DNA from: Diphasiastrum complanatum
Lineage: Eukaryota; Streptophyta; Lycopodiopsida; Lycopodiales; Lycopodiaceae
NCBI GenBank assembly: GCA_029204225.1
Contig: CM055102.1
Span: forward strand, 9,435,456 to 9,499,455
Direction: 5' to 3'
Length of the DNA: 64,000 nucleotides
Shown: one piece after another, positions 46,343 to 58,419 of the stretch
Layout: each line of letters opens with the position of its first letter
How positions within the stretch are numbered: position 1 is the first letter of the stretch
Made by a program: the position numbers and the translations under genes
Notes under the pieces: generated by a model
What the model was told of the DNA's origin: nothing
The model's input: only the letters and a program-made list of their open reading frames with translations
Database searches by the model: none

Positions 46343-47340
46343 TGTTGGATTTATCTCCTCTACTCTCATAAATCCTATTGTAATATGCCTCCATTCATGC
46401 TGCTGTATTTTACTTGTGTTGTTGCACAGTCTGCATATTTACATGTAAAATAAGATAGGCGATAAACGCAACTGTCTGCATAAATACAAATAAATTCTCA
46501 CAGGCGAAAATGGCAAAAAAGACGACATTGTGTTTTTACACGTAATTTGTGACAGGCGAAAAAGACGACACTACCCTACAAATGCCAAAGGTGCCCTAAT
46601 GGAAAAGCGAAGGTACCTTGTAAATCAAATTTTAAGACATTTGTCAGAGTGTCGCATTTTTCGCATTTTCATCAACCTTAATTTCAGCGAAGGTTGATGT
46701 CGCGGCCTTCTCACGCTCATCCCATGCACTGTGCAATCAGATTTGACAATGATAGTAGCCACCCACAATCTTCTACAAACAGCACATTCACTTTTGTACT
46801 TTCTTCATCTGCACACCTATAAAATTATGTATATATTGAATATCATCTGCGTATTCAGCAACAAGCATAAAGGTGTAAAGCAATACACAACATTAGAAGC
46901 GTATCAGAGATAGACATAGTAGATGCTTTCACGCATCGATTCTTTCTTCCAGATTTATTGTCATTAATAGGTTTATCACCTTTGTAGATTGTGTGATTAA
47001 CTTTGTGAAGCACGCAGTTTCGTCCGCTATTATCTTGTGCTCACCTGCATTATTGACCTGTATATTTCGCTATACTTAATCTGATTAAAGCTCTGTTATT
47101 CTGCGTTCAAATTTGTGTCAATATTGTAATCTTTTCTACATTTTGTTTGACTTTCTTATTGCTTAATCTGGTAGTCTGCTCTTCGCGAAGTATTAATAGT
47201 CTAACTGTTCACGACAAATTATCATTCTGATGTCTTGATGCTTAATGTTTGGCTACATAATCAAATCAAACGTGATTTCTACTACTATTGGTCTGTTCGA
47301 TCTGATAGGTGTCGTCATGCTTAAGAAAAGAGTGAGATAG
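46343..47340 (+). repeat. 3' LTR of the Copia element (outer end approximate)
   Basis: Left edge TGTTGGATTTATC set by the tract. It has a TATA box (CCTATAAAATT at 46816) and two GGCGAAAA...GACGACA motifs at about 46503 and 46556. The right edge is uncertain because no primer site or second LTR copy is in the window. Confidence 0.6.
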
Positions 47341-47799
47341 CTTATTTCGCTGTACACGAGCACTTTCCATTTGAGTTCGTTTCTTTTTGTGTTCATTTTT
47401 CTCTTCAGCTATCCTTCACTTCACACCTCTCTTTCCCAACAATTGGAAACACTTGATGGAGTAGTCCTAGACACTATCGTAAATGGCGGGCATCTATGGC
47501 GGTATTACGAAGAGTTATTTTTTGTTGACCCATATAATTCCATCCCTCTTGTATATATTTATATTACATTCTTTCTGATCTTTATTAGTGTTATTTTTTA
47601 TTGTTAATTTTTGTATATTCTTCTGTTAATGATTTCTTGACTGTCTCTATTTGTCTTTATTGCATTTTCTTTCACATAATATTTTTATTTCATCCATATC
47701 CGTTCACAGAGAGTGTTATAGGTCAACAACTGATGGTGGTCTAGTTCACATGGATAGGTTTTATACCATTTTAGATCGAGTTCATTTTTGCAAGGGACG
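47341..47799. other. No clear gene
   Basis: A plus frame at 47371-47607 begins with a hydrophobic run (FLFVFIFLFSY) and ETLDGVVLDTIVNGGH, but has no ATG start and no known motif. It could be a decayed exon or LTR readthrough. Confidence 0.3.
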
Positions 47800-49465
47800 A
47801 TGACAGAGATGACGGAGCGAACAATAACGATGGGCAAACCCAACAATTGGGTGGTAGTTCGGGTTCGGATGGCCAGAGAACTAAGGCTACTTTTGGAGCT
47901 TTTTCTCTCCCCCCTCCTACCTTCAAACCTTCTTCCTATTCTACTTTTAATTTTTTCGAAACTTTCATTCCTACTTACCCCGTTTCTTTGCCTTCCTCCT
48001 TTCAACCTCTTCCTAGTCGACTTCTGAGACCCTCTCAAGGACTTGTTGAGACGTACAAGACCCGACGAGATGAGTTCTTAAAATGGCTCAGTTCCCCCGG
48101 TGCAGCGTACAATTTGTTGAATCCGGATCATCCTAAACCAATCATTATAATGCCTCTCTCTCCAGATCACACCATCTCTAACCTCCCAAAAACTAACACC
48201 GACATTGGTGGAGATGATGACTTCTTGGCTGATCTGCCGGAAACCAGACGATTCTCACCCAGACCTGCGAATGTGGGAAAAGTTGAGCCCTCCACAAGCG
48301 AGCGAGATAGAAAGAGTGATACGGGCACTAAGGCCATAGATGATTACCTGGCAAGACCGCCTCAACAATGTAGGGCAGCCTCACCAGCCAAGTAGAGAAA
48401 TAACATGCGGACACAAGAGAATCTGAGAAGTTTGAGAGAAGATACCCCCGCAGCATGAGAGGTGGTAGAGACGAGGTAGATCAGAGCTAGTACTCCATAA
48501 GGGCTGAAATTATTGCTGCACTACAACCACAACCCGAGTGGCGGAATAAGGTCCTAAAGGACAACAGACAATCGCAAGAATATCTAAGGGTGCTAGCATG
48601 GAAAAGGATTGATCTTTTTTATATGCCCATCAACCGAAGAAATCCCTAGCCCAAAGAGCAACCACGAGTCCAAGTGGTGAATAGGCCAGTAATTTCAGGA
48701 GTTTCAGAGAGCGCATCCATGGATATCCTGAGGTTGCAATTATTAGATTTTGGACACAAATATAAATCTAGCGCTGACCTATCTATATGGGAAAGTGCTG
48801 AGTATTTCAGATCAATGGCCTTCTTGATGAATCAAGAATGTTTTTGGGATTGTGGCTTAGATCCAATATGGATCAATCCCAACGTGGCCCTCTAGTCTGA
48901 AGACGATCATCAAATGATGGCCCGATTTTACTATAGAGGGGCCTTCATGTCTTCCCGGTACGTTACAATGATAGAAGAGATGGGCTTTATCGAAAAAGTG
49001 CGAGAGTACCTGGGGCCACTTTCCTAAGGAAGCAAGCTACGCTTCCAAGTATTTGAAGCCTTGGAAAGAAAAATGAGTGAGTGGAAACAGACAGCAAGAC
49101 GACGAGACGAGCAGGACTCGTAGGAGGTTCTCAAAATTTTGCAAAACAATTTTGCGGCAAATAAGCACTTGGTTTTACAGAAGCGACTGAAGATCTACGT
49201 TTTTTAAAGTGCCAAGCAAAACCATGTCATTCTACATGTGTTGTAGTGGGTTCTGCAACAGATTAGGGAGGAATGATGTTGGCAGATTCCAAGAAATTCC
49301 CAAGATGTCGAGCCGAGCTGTACAAAGAACACCTCTCACCCTAGATCGAGGAGGTCTCAGAAGGAAGAGAAGAGGTAGAAGATGAGAGCCGAGCATGAGA
49401 GCTAGGAATATAGTTCTAATTCATATGAGCCTCATGGTGAATCCCAAAGAAGGAATGACCATGTA
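47800..49465 (+). pseudogene. Gypsy-type gag remnant
   Basis: Open 47847-48395: Pro/Ser/Phe-rich N-terminus (FGAFSLPPPTFKPSSYSTFN), then YKTRRDEFLKWLSSPGAAYN and an acidic part. A further frame at 48674-49200, with single stops, reads SADLSIWESAEYFRSMAFLM, WDCGLDPIWINP, MARFYYRGAFMSSRYVTMIE. Size, charge and place suit a retroelement gag, but there is no zinc knuckle, so family assignment is inference. It is cut at 49471 by repeat L. Confidence 0.5.
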
Positions 49466-49470
49466 GGAGC

Positions 49471-49908
49471 TAGTAGTATTTCTAGGCAATGTAATAAATG
49501 TAGACCCCTCTTAAATAAATTTGAGTGAGCCACCTTTTTATGGTGACCTCTAGTGGAAGAGCTAATTCCACTTGGAATTTGTAAGTTAGTGGAATTGCCA
49601 CTTAGGCTCCACATGGGCAGCCCCTTGGTCTATTTAAGAGACCCCCTCTCTTGTGAGGGAGCTTTACCTGTATTGTCATTTACTCTCATTGAATGAAGAA
49701 GATCATCCACGAGTTCTTGGCAATTTTGGAGCTCCTTGTTCATGGAAGTCTTCTTGAGTGAATCTCTTATGAACATGCATTTCTTTCTCTTGTTCGTGGT
49801 TGTGGAACATATTAAATTCTTGTTATCTTTCCTTTATGCAATGTGGAATAGAATGGATTAGTTTTCTTGTCTTGTTTAAGTAGATTTCAAAATCCAGGTA
49901 AACTAAAT
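49471..49908 (+). repeat. Dispersed repeat L, copy 2 (LTR-like)
   Basis: Very similar to 36779-37188 throughout, with an extra ~31 bases (GAAGATCATCCACGAGTTC) near 49700. TGGTCTATTTAAGAGACC could hold a TATA-like box. Confidence 0.75.
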
Positions 49909-50079
49909 GATATAAGCTTGTCCCTAGAGTTAATGCTCCTAGATCTAGGGCGATTCAAAGCTTATCATTAACCAGAAAGGATCAGAATGTAATATTGAAC
50001 CATGCTAATTCTTCTATTTAGATCACAGGGTCAGGTGTGGATTTGTGGTATCCATTTGATTGGCATTGACAATCATCCA

Positions 50080-53000
50080 AATAAATGAATTCTCCAGTGC
50101 TTGGGAACAAGACATGATATCCTATATGGATTATATGACAACTAGATGATCAATGGATCTATAGAATATCAGATAAGGCGGTTAAAGATTTTTTGGAAGG
50201 AAAAGCTGATGGTACGGGACATCAGTAATTTTGGAAAGAAAATTCTAGGACTGTAAAAATTTGATGATTAATGGTGTGTTTAGTACCTAGTCGCGATATG
50301 GGAAAAAAGAAAACCATTCAATCAAATGTGAGGTACTGTGGGAAATTTTGAGGTTTAATCTAGATCCCAATGTGGTATCTCATTATTTACAAAATCAGAG
50401 GCCCTCAAATCTATTTCTCGCTTTTTTAATTAATCCTTTACTTTTAGTAATTTCTCGAATATAAGACCTCAGACTAGTTTATATGAATTCTTTCCAACAT
50501 GAAGTTATTCTTCTAAAAGACTGTTATGTCATATAAATTACTACTTGTGTAAATAGACTTGGAATTCAGATAAATTCTAGGGTCAAAGTGGTTCAATTTC
50601 TTATATCTAGAATATCTCTTTGTGCATAAATGAATTTCGATGGAATGGTAGTTTCTGTCACTCAGGTTGGACATATTTGAAGGAAAAGTCTTGTTTTTAT
50701 TAGAGTGAATCCTTTAGTGGAAGTACTTATTACTAACTTTTCTTGGATTTAGATATTTTCATATATCATCTTTCCAGTTAACTTTTATTGAAATTTATAA
50801 TTTTTTTAAAGGGAGGGGTGAAGTGATGGGATAAAATTCTATTTGGAAATCTGTAGGTTGCATAGTTTTTGGAAGAGAACTAGTTGTGATATAGAAATGA
50901 GATTTGGTCTAAAAGTAATTTTGGATAGATTCAGAGTAAGATACTGATTGGAACTTTTCAAATAAGAGAAATTCTCTAGGGATTGTGTGGACAATCTGGA
51001 TCTAGAACAGGTTTGAAAATTGAATCATTATCTATAAGTAGTACAAAGAAAGGTCAAAGGTTACTAATTTTATTTTGATTGGAATAGAAGTAAGTTTGAT
51101 CAAAATTTAAGTCTAAGAGTTTTGTATTGGATCAACCTAATCTTAGTTTAGTGCTAGGATCAAATAGAGGTTGATTGAGTGGAAGAAATTATGTAATTAG
51201 AAGTAAGTTGGATTGGAAAATTGTTGAGAGTGAATGTTATTTGTCTCAGAGATTTTCCGGATATGTTATTTACTCATGAGAAATAGAAAATCTTTTGTAG
51301 CTGAGTTACAAGATCTCAGTGAGATGTGTGAGTAACATATGTGGGTTCTGGAGGAATCTGCTAGATAAAAATGTTTTTATATACTGGATCATAGTGAAAT
51401 TATTCACATATGTGCACGATTAATCTTGTATGAATCTATTGTGTATTCCTGGTTACTAGGGTTATCTGGTGCACTTAACCTAGTTGGTGAAACATAGACA
51501 TATGATCAAGTATTGTTTGATAGATACTTGTAGAGTTAACAAATCTTTGTGTGGAAGATTTATGGATTAACTTATAAATGATTTGGGTAAGGATCCAGAT
51601 GTGGTGTCATACTAGTATTATCGAATTCTTCACCTAGACATTTGAGATTTCTGAATCATTGGCAATTAACTTGAGTAGTTGATTACTTCAGGATGAAGCT
51701 AATTGGTAAAATGATCAGTGTGAAAAACATTCACCAAGAACTGATGGTTTTGAGTTATATTGCTTATAAGACGCATGATTAGTGAATCATTTTGGGTCCA
51801 TCAATTAGAATTATGTGCATTGGATATACAGTATTCTTGGGATAGAATATTCCTTAGTTAAGGAATAGACTCAGCTCATTAGTGATTGTATCCTAGAGCG
51901 CTCAATTGGATAACAAATCATAATGAATCCAAGAATAATATCTGAATTGATATTCAGCAAGACTTTGGGTATCTAGATTTGATTCTAGATTGTAATCTAA
52001 AGTTTTGTAGTTAAAGATGATTGTCATTTGGGTATGTGTTCAGTCTTTAATTACCAGCGATTATAGAACTTGAATCTTGCATTTCAGTTAAAGAATCATG
52101 TTTGAAGAATATTCCTAAAATCCAATATTTTCTTAGTGGAAATATTTTGGAATCATTTTTACTTTTCTTGAGTTATATTGGACATATACTCTAGTATCCT
52201 GTAAATGATTATGGCTTTGGATTCCAGAAATTTATGATTGACAAATCATATGAATCTAAATATTTATGATTGATGAATCATAAATAGATACTTAATTATT
52301 GTCAGAGGATTCAAAGGAATGGTGATGATTCTTGAGTGTGATGATTAATTCTTGATCTATTAACTTGAGTAAGACTTCGAATCAGTGCTTTGAATCTCTT
52401 TACTCCAGTATTCTAATTGAGAACCTGCGGATCTCACAGATATTCTCACAAGAAAAGTTAATTTTACTTTTGGAGAATTTAATTTATCTAGTGGATGTTA
52501 TTTTGCTACAGTTTATGGTCTGCAGATGCTTGAGTACAGTTTTTCATTTGATTGGATCTCTAGTTATTCTAGGAGACAGACAAGCCTATTAAGATGAATG
52601 CATGTTATTTTTTTGTATTTGGTGCTAGAAACAGGAGCATTTAACTCAAAAGAGTATCTGGGATACTCAGAGTTGAGTTTTAATCATTCTATATCTTAAT
52701 GATTCTCCTAGGAATTCTAGTTAAATGAATTATCATATCTTAAAATTGGATTCTAAGGATAGTTGTACTTGGAAGTTTTTTATGAATTGTCTACCAGAGT
52801 TTGTGGATAATTTTAGATTGTAATCAACATTTTTTCTTTAACTTTAATCTCATAAGTTAGGAAATATTTCACTCAGTCGTTCATGTAAGTGTTTTACATG
52901 AAGGTGATGTAACTAACTTATGTTGAGTGTAACCATGTTGAGAACATATATCTCTTAATGTATTTTTCCAAACCAGAGTTTGTACTCCAGAACAGAGATT

Positions 53001-53143
53001 AATGGTTGAAAATAGTTTTTCTCTGAGTACTTGTTTGATATGAAAGTTAGATTAAGGATAATGATTTTCTCGGTTAATATTGAAAGTTAAAGGAACTGTA
53101 ATTCTTTCTTGTTTTTTGGAGCTTCTAAGGATAGAAGCAGTTT
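50080..53143 (+). repeat. Long non-coding repeat N, copy 1
   Basis: About 3 kb with no ORF of note. It aligns with 55600-57990 in the same orientation: TCAGATAA(G/T)GCGGTTAAAGAT, GTGCACGATTAATCTTGT, TTATCTGGTGCACTTAACCT and GACATTTGAGATTTCT are conserved and in order. It ends at a polypurine tract and LTR start, so it is the 3' untranslated internal region of a large retroelement. The 49909-50079 lead-in shows nothing. Confidence 0.75.
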
Positions 53144-53156
53144 AAGGAGGGAAGAA
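53144..53156 (+). other. Polypurine tract
   Basis: AAGGAGGGAAGAA directly before TGTTATGGCCATATTCGG, an LTR-type start. Confidence 0.7.
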
Positions 53157-53400
53157 TGTTATGGCCATATTCGGTTAAGGACCTGGAATAGTCCTAATAT
53201 GGTAGACCGGCCCTCCAATGTTCGAGATTATTGGTCACGCCGTGATTTATTTCCATGTCAAGGCCAGTTTGTGACTAATTAACCTTGAGAGGACCCAAAC
53301 ACTCTAATTGAGACATATGGAGTATTGCATGTCTGTGTGATGGATATAGGCAGGAGGACTGCATGAAGAGGTGTGATCTATATATAGTTGACATGCATGG
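53157..53400 (+). repeat. 3' LTR (partial) of the repeat N element
   Basis: Starts TGTTATGGCCATATT. From 53275 it aligns with 58010-58150 (CCTTGAGAGGACCC, TTGAGACATATGGAGTA, ATATAGGCAGGAGG). It has a TATA-like CTATATATAG near 53378. It is replaced by a gene fragment near 53400. Confidence 0.65.
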
Positions 53401-54240
53401 GGGTTGCATAGTTTCGTGCACAATCATTTTACATGTAAACAGCCCGTTTATGGGGTTTTTATTGATATCAATATAGATTCTTACATTCAAGTTGTGTCCA
53501 TAGTGTGACATTGGAATGCAATTTTCTATATTGATAAAAAGACATGATGATTGGCATGTATTTGCTGATAGTGAATCTCAGTGTTCTTCCATAAGTTGGA
53601 TTGTTTCGCCAATATCTCTGCATTTGATCTCGAGCTCATGTCTTTTACATACCTGCATAAAACTAATACAAAGTGAGTTACAATTAGTACAGAGATTGTA
53701 TTAGAAAGTTTTGATTGAAACTATTCATAAAGAATTGATTGTTTACAGTTACTTACGAGTTTACCCATTAGAGGAGTTCTAAATCCAAAACAGACCCTTT
53801 GTAAAGATTCTTTTTATATTTTTTCTCAATTTTTTCTTACACATGGACCAATCAAAACACTCAAATTTGAAATCTACGTAACGTAACTTTTTGAGTCCAC
53901 ATTTTGATTCCACACTAAAAATGGCATAACTTTTTAGTGGTAAGTCCAAATTTAGCGGAGTTTATGCATTGATAAGCACTCGACAAGGGCTTTTCAATGA
54001 TATGTTACATGACATATTTCTGAGCTACGATTAAAAAGTTATGGCAAGTCAAAGTTATTAGTGTTATAATATTTTAATAATATAAACTACATCTTGCACG
54101 AATTCTTAAAGGGTCTTTTTGGAGCTCAAAACTCCTCTAATATGATTGAAAATGAATCTGAAGTCTGAAAGTACATCATCTTGTAGGAGCAATAGTTCCC
54201 GCTTGATGTAATTTAAACTCCAATCTTCTTCCACCTCAAC
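53401..54240 (-). pseudogene. Second copy of the captured gene 3' end, split by a MITE
   Basis: Minus strand from 54234: VEVEEDWSLNYIKRELLLLQ, then DDVLSDFRFI, the MITE (53767-54141), a donor GTAAGT at 53756, a 104-bp intron to 53653, then KRHELEIKCRDIGETIQLME, EH and a stop. An AATAAA lies beyond. It is homologous to 13836-14300. The function is unknown. Its left edge (54240) coincides with the start of repeat R. Confidence 0.6.
53767..54141. mobile_element. MITE-like DNA transposon, 375 bp
   Basis: Terminal inverted repeats of about 35 bases: the left end reads ATTAGAGGAGTTCTAAAT... and the right end, reversed, ATTAGAGGAGTTTTGAGC..., both reaching CAAAA then AGACCCTTT. The interior is AT-rich without an ORF. 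The unfilled site is at 13925-13942 (TTATCATTTG on the minus strand). The flanks here (TTACCCATT and TATGATTG) look like diverged duplicates of it, about 8 bp, which fits hAT-like or Mutator-like insertion. Confidence 0.8.
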
Positions 54241-55110
54241 AAATACCTAAATTTTTTTGGTCATGAGAGGCCTTGTGAGGCTTTTTCTTGAATATGCTTT
54301 TGGGTTATTGTGGGACCGCAATTTTTGTAATTGCATGAGTGTGCATGCTGATCGACCGAGGTTTTAGGAGCTTGACCGGTAGTAACTTCAAAAATGTTCC
54401 AAAAGTAATTTTGGGAACTCGGAAAATTTGAGTTACTAGCTTTTTATGAGAGGAATTTCGATTCCTTTGGCATGAGTGTCAATGCAGTAAACTCGGTTTC
54501 GGATATTGTTTTCCGGTAAGAGGTAGAAAGAATTTAGCTTTTTCTTCTCTGTGGACAATATGCATGTATAAAGTCCTTTTCAACTTGACAATTACCTATA
54601 AGCCTAGTTTTTGAGAACTTAATACTGTTGTTTTTGTGTCGAGCTGTAATAATCGGTAAAAATTTTATTGAACCGATCTTGACAAGATAATGGTAGTGGT
54701 TTGGTTCTCTAGGTAAGTACCCAATTAGTGGGATTTTTGGGTCCCTGGGACTATGCCTTTTATTGGTTTAACTTTGGAGTAGCAATATTCCCAGTTAATT
54801 GAGTTAAATGATATTTTTGGTTCTTCCATTTGGACTCGGTGTGCGCCGATAGGCTTATCTTAAGTGATTATCTTTAAGATTGGGCAAATTAAAAGCTTTT
54901 CAGATACTTGTTAAAGTGAATGGATGGAATAAGATCGTAATTTTTGGGAGGTAGCTCTATATTCGACTAAAAAACAAGTGTATCGAATATTGTAAAAAAT
55001 ATCCGGAACCAAATTTTATTGATTTTCCATTGATTCTGGCAACTTTAACGAAGTAATGAAGAGGAACTGGTGTGGTCAAAAGGGAAGTACCTAGCATTTA
55101 CTTGTATCAA
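54241..55110 (+). repeat. Non-coding dispersed repeat R, copy 3
   Basis: Starts AATACCTAAATTTTTTTGG. It matches 40868-41215 from its first base and 23800-24480 from about 54410. Conserved blocks include GGACAATATGCATGT, TAATCGGT, GATCTTGACA and ATTTTATTGATTTT. No ORF. Confidence 0.75.
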
Positions 55111-55599
55111 TGGAATTTTTGGGGACCTTCGCTTAAAGAGTTTTCGGGTGACCAGAAAATCTAAGGGAGGAAGAAAATGAGAGACAGGAGTTGGTAAATG
55201 TGAAAGTGTTGTGTAATTTGGGTTGGTTAAGAATCCTTGTAAGGAAATTGCATAGCATCGGGTTTTTTGAATTCATTAAGTTGAATTTATTTTGAATATC
55301 TATAGGACCATGAGTTGACCTTATTTTGTTATGGAAAATTGTGACATGGAATGAGAATGACACTTCTTTCACATTTGTACTGTAAGCACCTTATTCCTAA
55401 GAGTTGTAACTCTTAGATGGTAGGAATTCGGGGGTATAGTACCAACCAAATGGGTTGTTTTATGTGACAGTAAAACCATGTGCAAATTCTTGTTAACATC
55501 ACAATTTTGTTAATGAATTATTGTTATTTATTTGGAACAAATATGGGGGTACTCCAATATTTGGTGGAATAGATATGTGCATATCTGGTATTGGAAATC
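55111..55599. other. No gene seen
   Basis: A unique-looking AT-rich bridge between repeats R and N. It may be part of one long element (R then N in the same orientation). Confidence 0.4.
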
Positions 55600-57990
55600 T
55601 AGATGAAGTTGAGATCTCTGGATTATCAGATAATGCGGTTAAAGATCCTTTTTAAGATCAGATCCTATATTAGGTATAGGATGGTCAGATAGTCTTTTTG
55701 ATTTTCTGAAGGTCGGATCTAAAAGCGAAGGACTTTCTTGGAGAGAAAACTGATGGTATGGGACATCAGTGATTTCAAAGAGGGAATTCTTGTGCGAGAA
55801 TGATCTGTAGGCCAGTGGTAATGCTAACAATTGAAACCATTGGTTTATGAGATATAGATCTGGATCCCTCAATGGTATCTCATAAATTCCAAATCGGAAA
55901 CCCTTAAAAGCTATTTCACTATTAATTTTAAACCTCTACTTTTTAGAAATTTCTTATATACGAGACAATTGGATTGAGATTCATATAATTCCTTCCAGTG
56001 TAGAACTTGGTTCTGAAGGACTATTTAAGTTATATGAATTCATGCTTCCACTTCAGTTTTGTGAATATAGCTCAGAATTGATTGATGTTTCAATTGATTA
56101 AGTGGAATTTAGACTTCCTGGACCTAATTTATTATCTCTATTAGATAGTTGATTATTGAGAATAATGTTTCTATCACTCGGGATAAGATATTTAGTGATT
56201 TTAAGGAAAAAGTCCGGTTTGTCATAGTATTGGATACTCATTACTGACTTTTTCAAATCTTTGATATCTTATACGTTGTCTCTTGGGAACTTTTTGATTG
56301 AAATTGTGAAATTTCTTTTAAAAGGGGGAGAAGAAAATGATAGGAATCAGACTTTCATGGAATCAACCAGTTGCATAGATTTCTTTTGTGAAATCTAGTT
56401 TGTGTGCAATGGTGGAACTATCCAGTGTGAATAGAAAAAATCTCTAGTGATTATTTTGAATAATCTGGAACTAGAGGAGTTTTGGGAATAATGAGCTGTG
56501 AGATATTCATGAATATGGGAAGTGTTGGTAAAGATTAAATTAAGATTCACTGATTGGCTACCAAATACCATTTAGTTATGGATTGGATCAGTGGAATAAA
56601 GCTTTAATCTGAACCTTTTGTCCAAAGATGTCTGTATAAGTAAGCCTAATCTTGGTTTGAACACTAAGATCTAAAGTAGGCTGAATGATTGAAGAAATTT
56701 AGTTGATAAAAGTATGATGGTTGGAAAACTTGTGTTGTGGGATTGTTCACTTCAGAGATTTTCTAGGTATGTTATTTACTTAAGAGAAATAGAATTTTCT
56801 GTGGCTGAGTTACAAGATTCTCAGTGATATATGTAAGTAACATATGCGGATTTTGGAGAAATCTGCCAGTTATTGACATATGTGTTTATGTACTGGATCA
56901 TAGTGAGATTATTCTCATATGTGCACGATTAATCTTGTGTGGATCTGCTATGTATTCCTGGTTACTAAGGTTATCTGGTGCACTTAACCTAGTTGTTGAA
57001 CATAGACATGTGATCAAGTATTGTGTTTGACAATTACTTGTAGAGTTAACAAATCTGTTCTGATAGATATATTGGTTAACTTAAAGTGATTTGGATATGG
57101 GTCTAAATGTGGTGTTGTACATGTACAGTTGAGATTTGCACCTAGACATTTAAGAACACCACATGTATAGTTGAAATCTGCACCTAGACATTTAAGATTT
57201 CTAAATCACGAGCAATTAACTTGAGTAGTTGATTTACTCTTGTGTGAAAGTTGATTGATAAAACGGACAGTGGGAAGAGAATTCACTAAAAATTGTTTAT
57301 TTTGTGTGTATTGCTTGTAGGACATAATTTGTGAGTCATTCAGATTCATTAAGGAATTATGTGCATAGGATACTGAATTTCTTGGATGAGTATTTCTCAG
57401 TTGGAAAATAGACTTGATTCATTAGTGATTGTATCCTTGTGAGCTCAATTGGATACTGGATCCTAATGGTGCCAAGAATGGTAAACTGAATTTTGGGAAT
57501 TCAGCAGAACTTTCAAATCTCTAGATGATGTTCTAGGAGATTGTATAAAGTTTATATTATTAAAGACGAATGTTATAAAGGTCTTTAATTTCTTTGTTGA
57601 TTGTAGAATTTGGAACTCATAACTTGATTAAGGATCAATTTGAAAGAATATTTTGGGAATCCAGTGATTTTCCTTGTGGAAAAGATTTCCGAATGATTCT
57701 TATATTTCCTGAGTTATATGTCGTACATATACTCCAGTATCTTTCAATGATTAAGTATGATTTTGGAATCCTATAAATTATGATTGACAAATCATAAGAT
57801 TCTAAATATTTATGATTGACAAATCATAAATTGATACTTAAAGAGCATTTGAAGATTATAGGAAAATGTGAGGATTCTTACATTTCCATTAAGTAATTGT
57901 TTACTTATGAGGAATTTCTTTCTTTACAGATTGTAGTCTATAAGTGCTTGTGTACTAAGTTCAGTCTAAATCTCCAGTTTGTAGGAGACA
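55600..57990 (+). repeat. Long non-coding repeat N, copy 2
   Basis: Collinear with copy 1. At about 57985 it jumps from GGAGACAGATAGGCCTGTT straight into LTR sequence (GTGACTAATGACC), skipping some 600-700 bases that copy 1 has between 52580 and 53275, including the polypurine tract. Confidence 0.75.
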
Positions 57991-58407
57991 GATAGGCCTG
58001 TTGGTGACTAATGACCTTGAGAGGACCCAGACACTTTAATTGAGACATATGGAGTAGTGCATGTACATGTGACTGATATAGGCAGGAGGTATGCATGTAG
58101 AGCTGTAATTTATTTATTGTTGACTTGCATGGGGATTGCATGTGCTCATGCACTGGATCCTACTCTCTATATATTGAGGTAGAGACTATCCCGTCGACGA
58201 CTTGGTCTAGGTTACCTGTTGAGCTCTTCTCCTCTTGTTGTCACATTGGCATGGCTTGGGGGCTAGATCCAGGAGGATTCTCCAGGAGGGATCTAGGTTT
58301 GGTTGGGTGGTTTTGCTCCACAGTCTCTTTTGTGTTTTCCTATCCTCATCTTAGGGGTTTATCCCTAGTGGTCTTTACACAAATCATGATTAACTAGAGT
58401 TAATTCG
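57991..58407 (+). repeat. LTR (5' truncated) of the repeat N element
   Basis: Aligns with 53275-53400 and continues beyond. It has a TATA-like TCTATATATTGAGG near 58167. A primer-site-like TGGCGCC follows at 58408, which may mark the LTR right end. Confidence 0.6.
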
Positions 58408-58419
58408 TGGCGCCAAATA
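58408..58419 (+). other. Possible primer-binding site (TGGCGCC type)
   Basis: TGGCGCCAAATA follows the LTR. TGGCGCC starts many plant gypsy primer sites, but the rest does not match tRNA-Asp well. Confidence 0.4.

Noticed and set aside
47371-47607. Secreted protein suggested by a hydrophobic N-terminus
   Set aside because: The frame opens without ATG, ends in a second hydrophobic AT-rich run, and has no known domain; likely chance in AT-rich LTR sequence.
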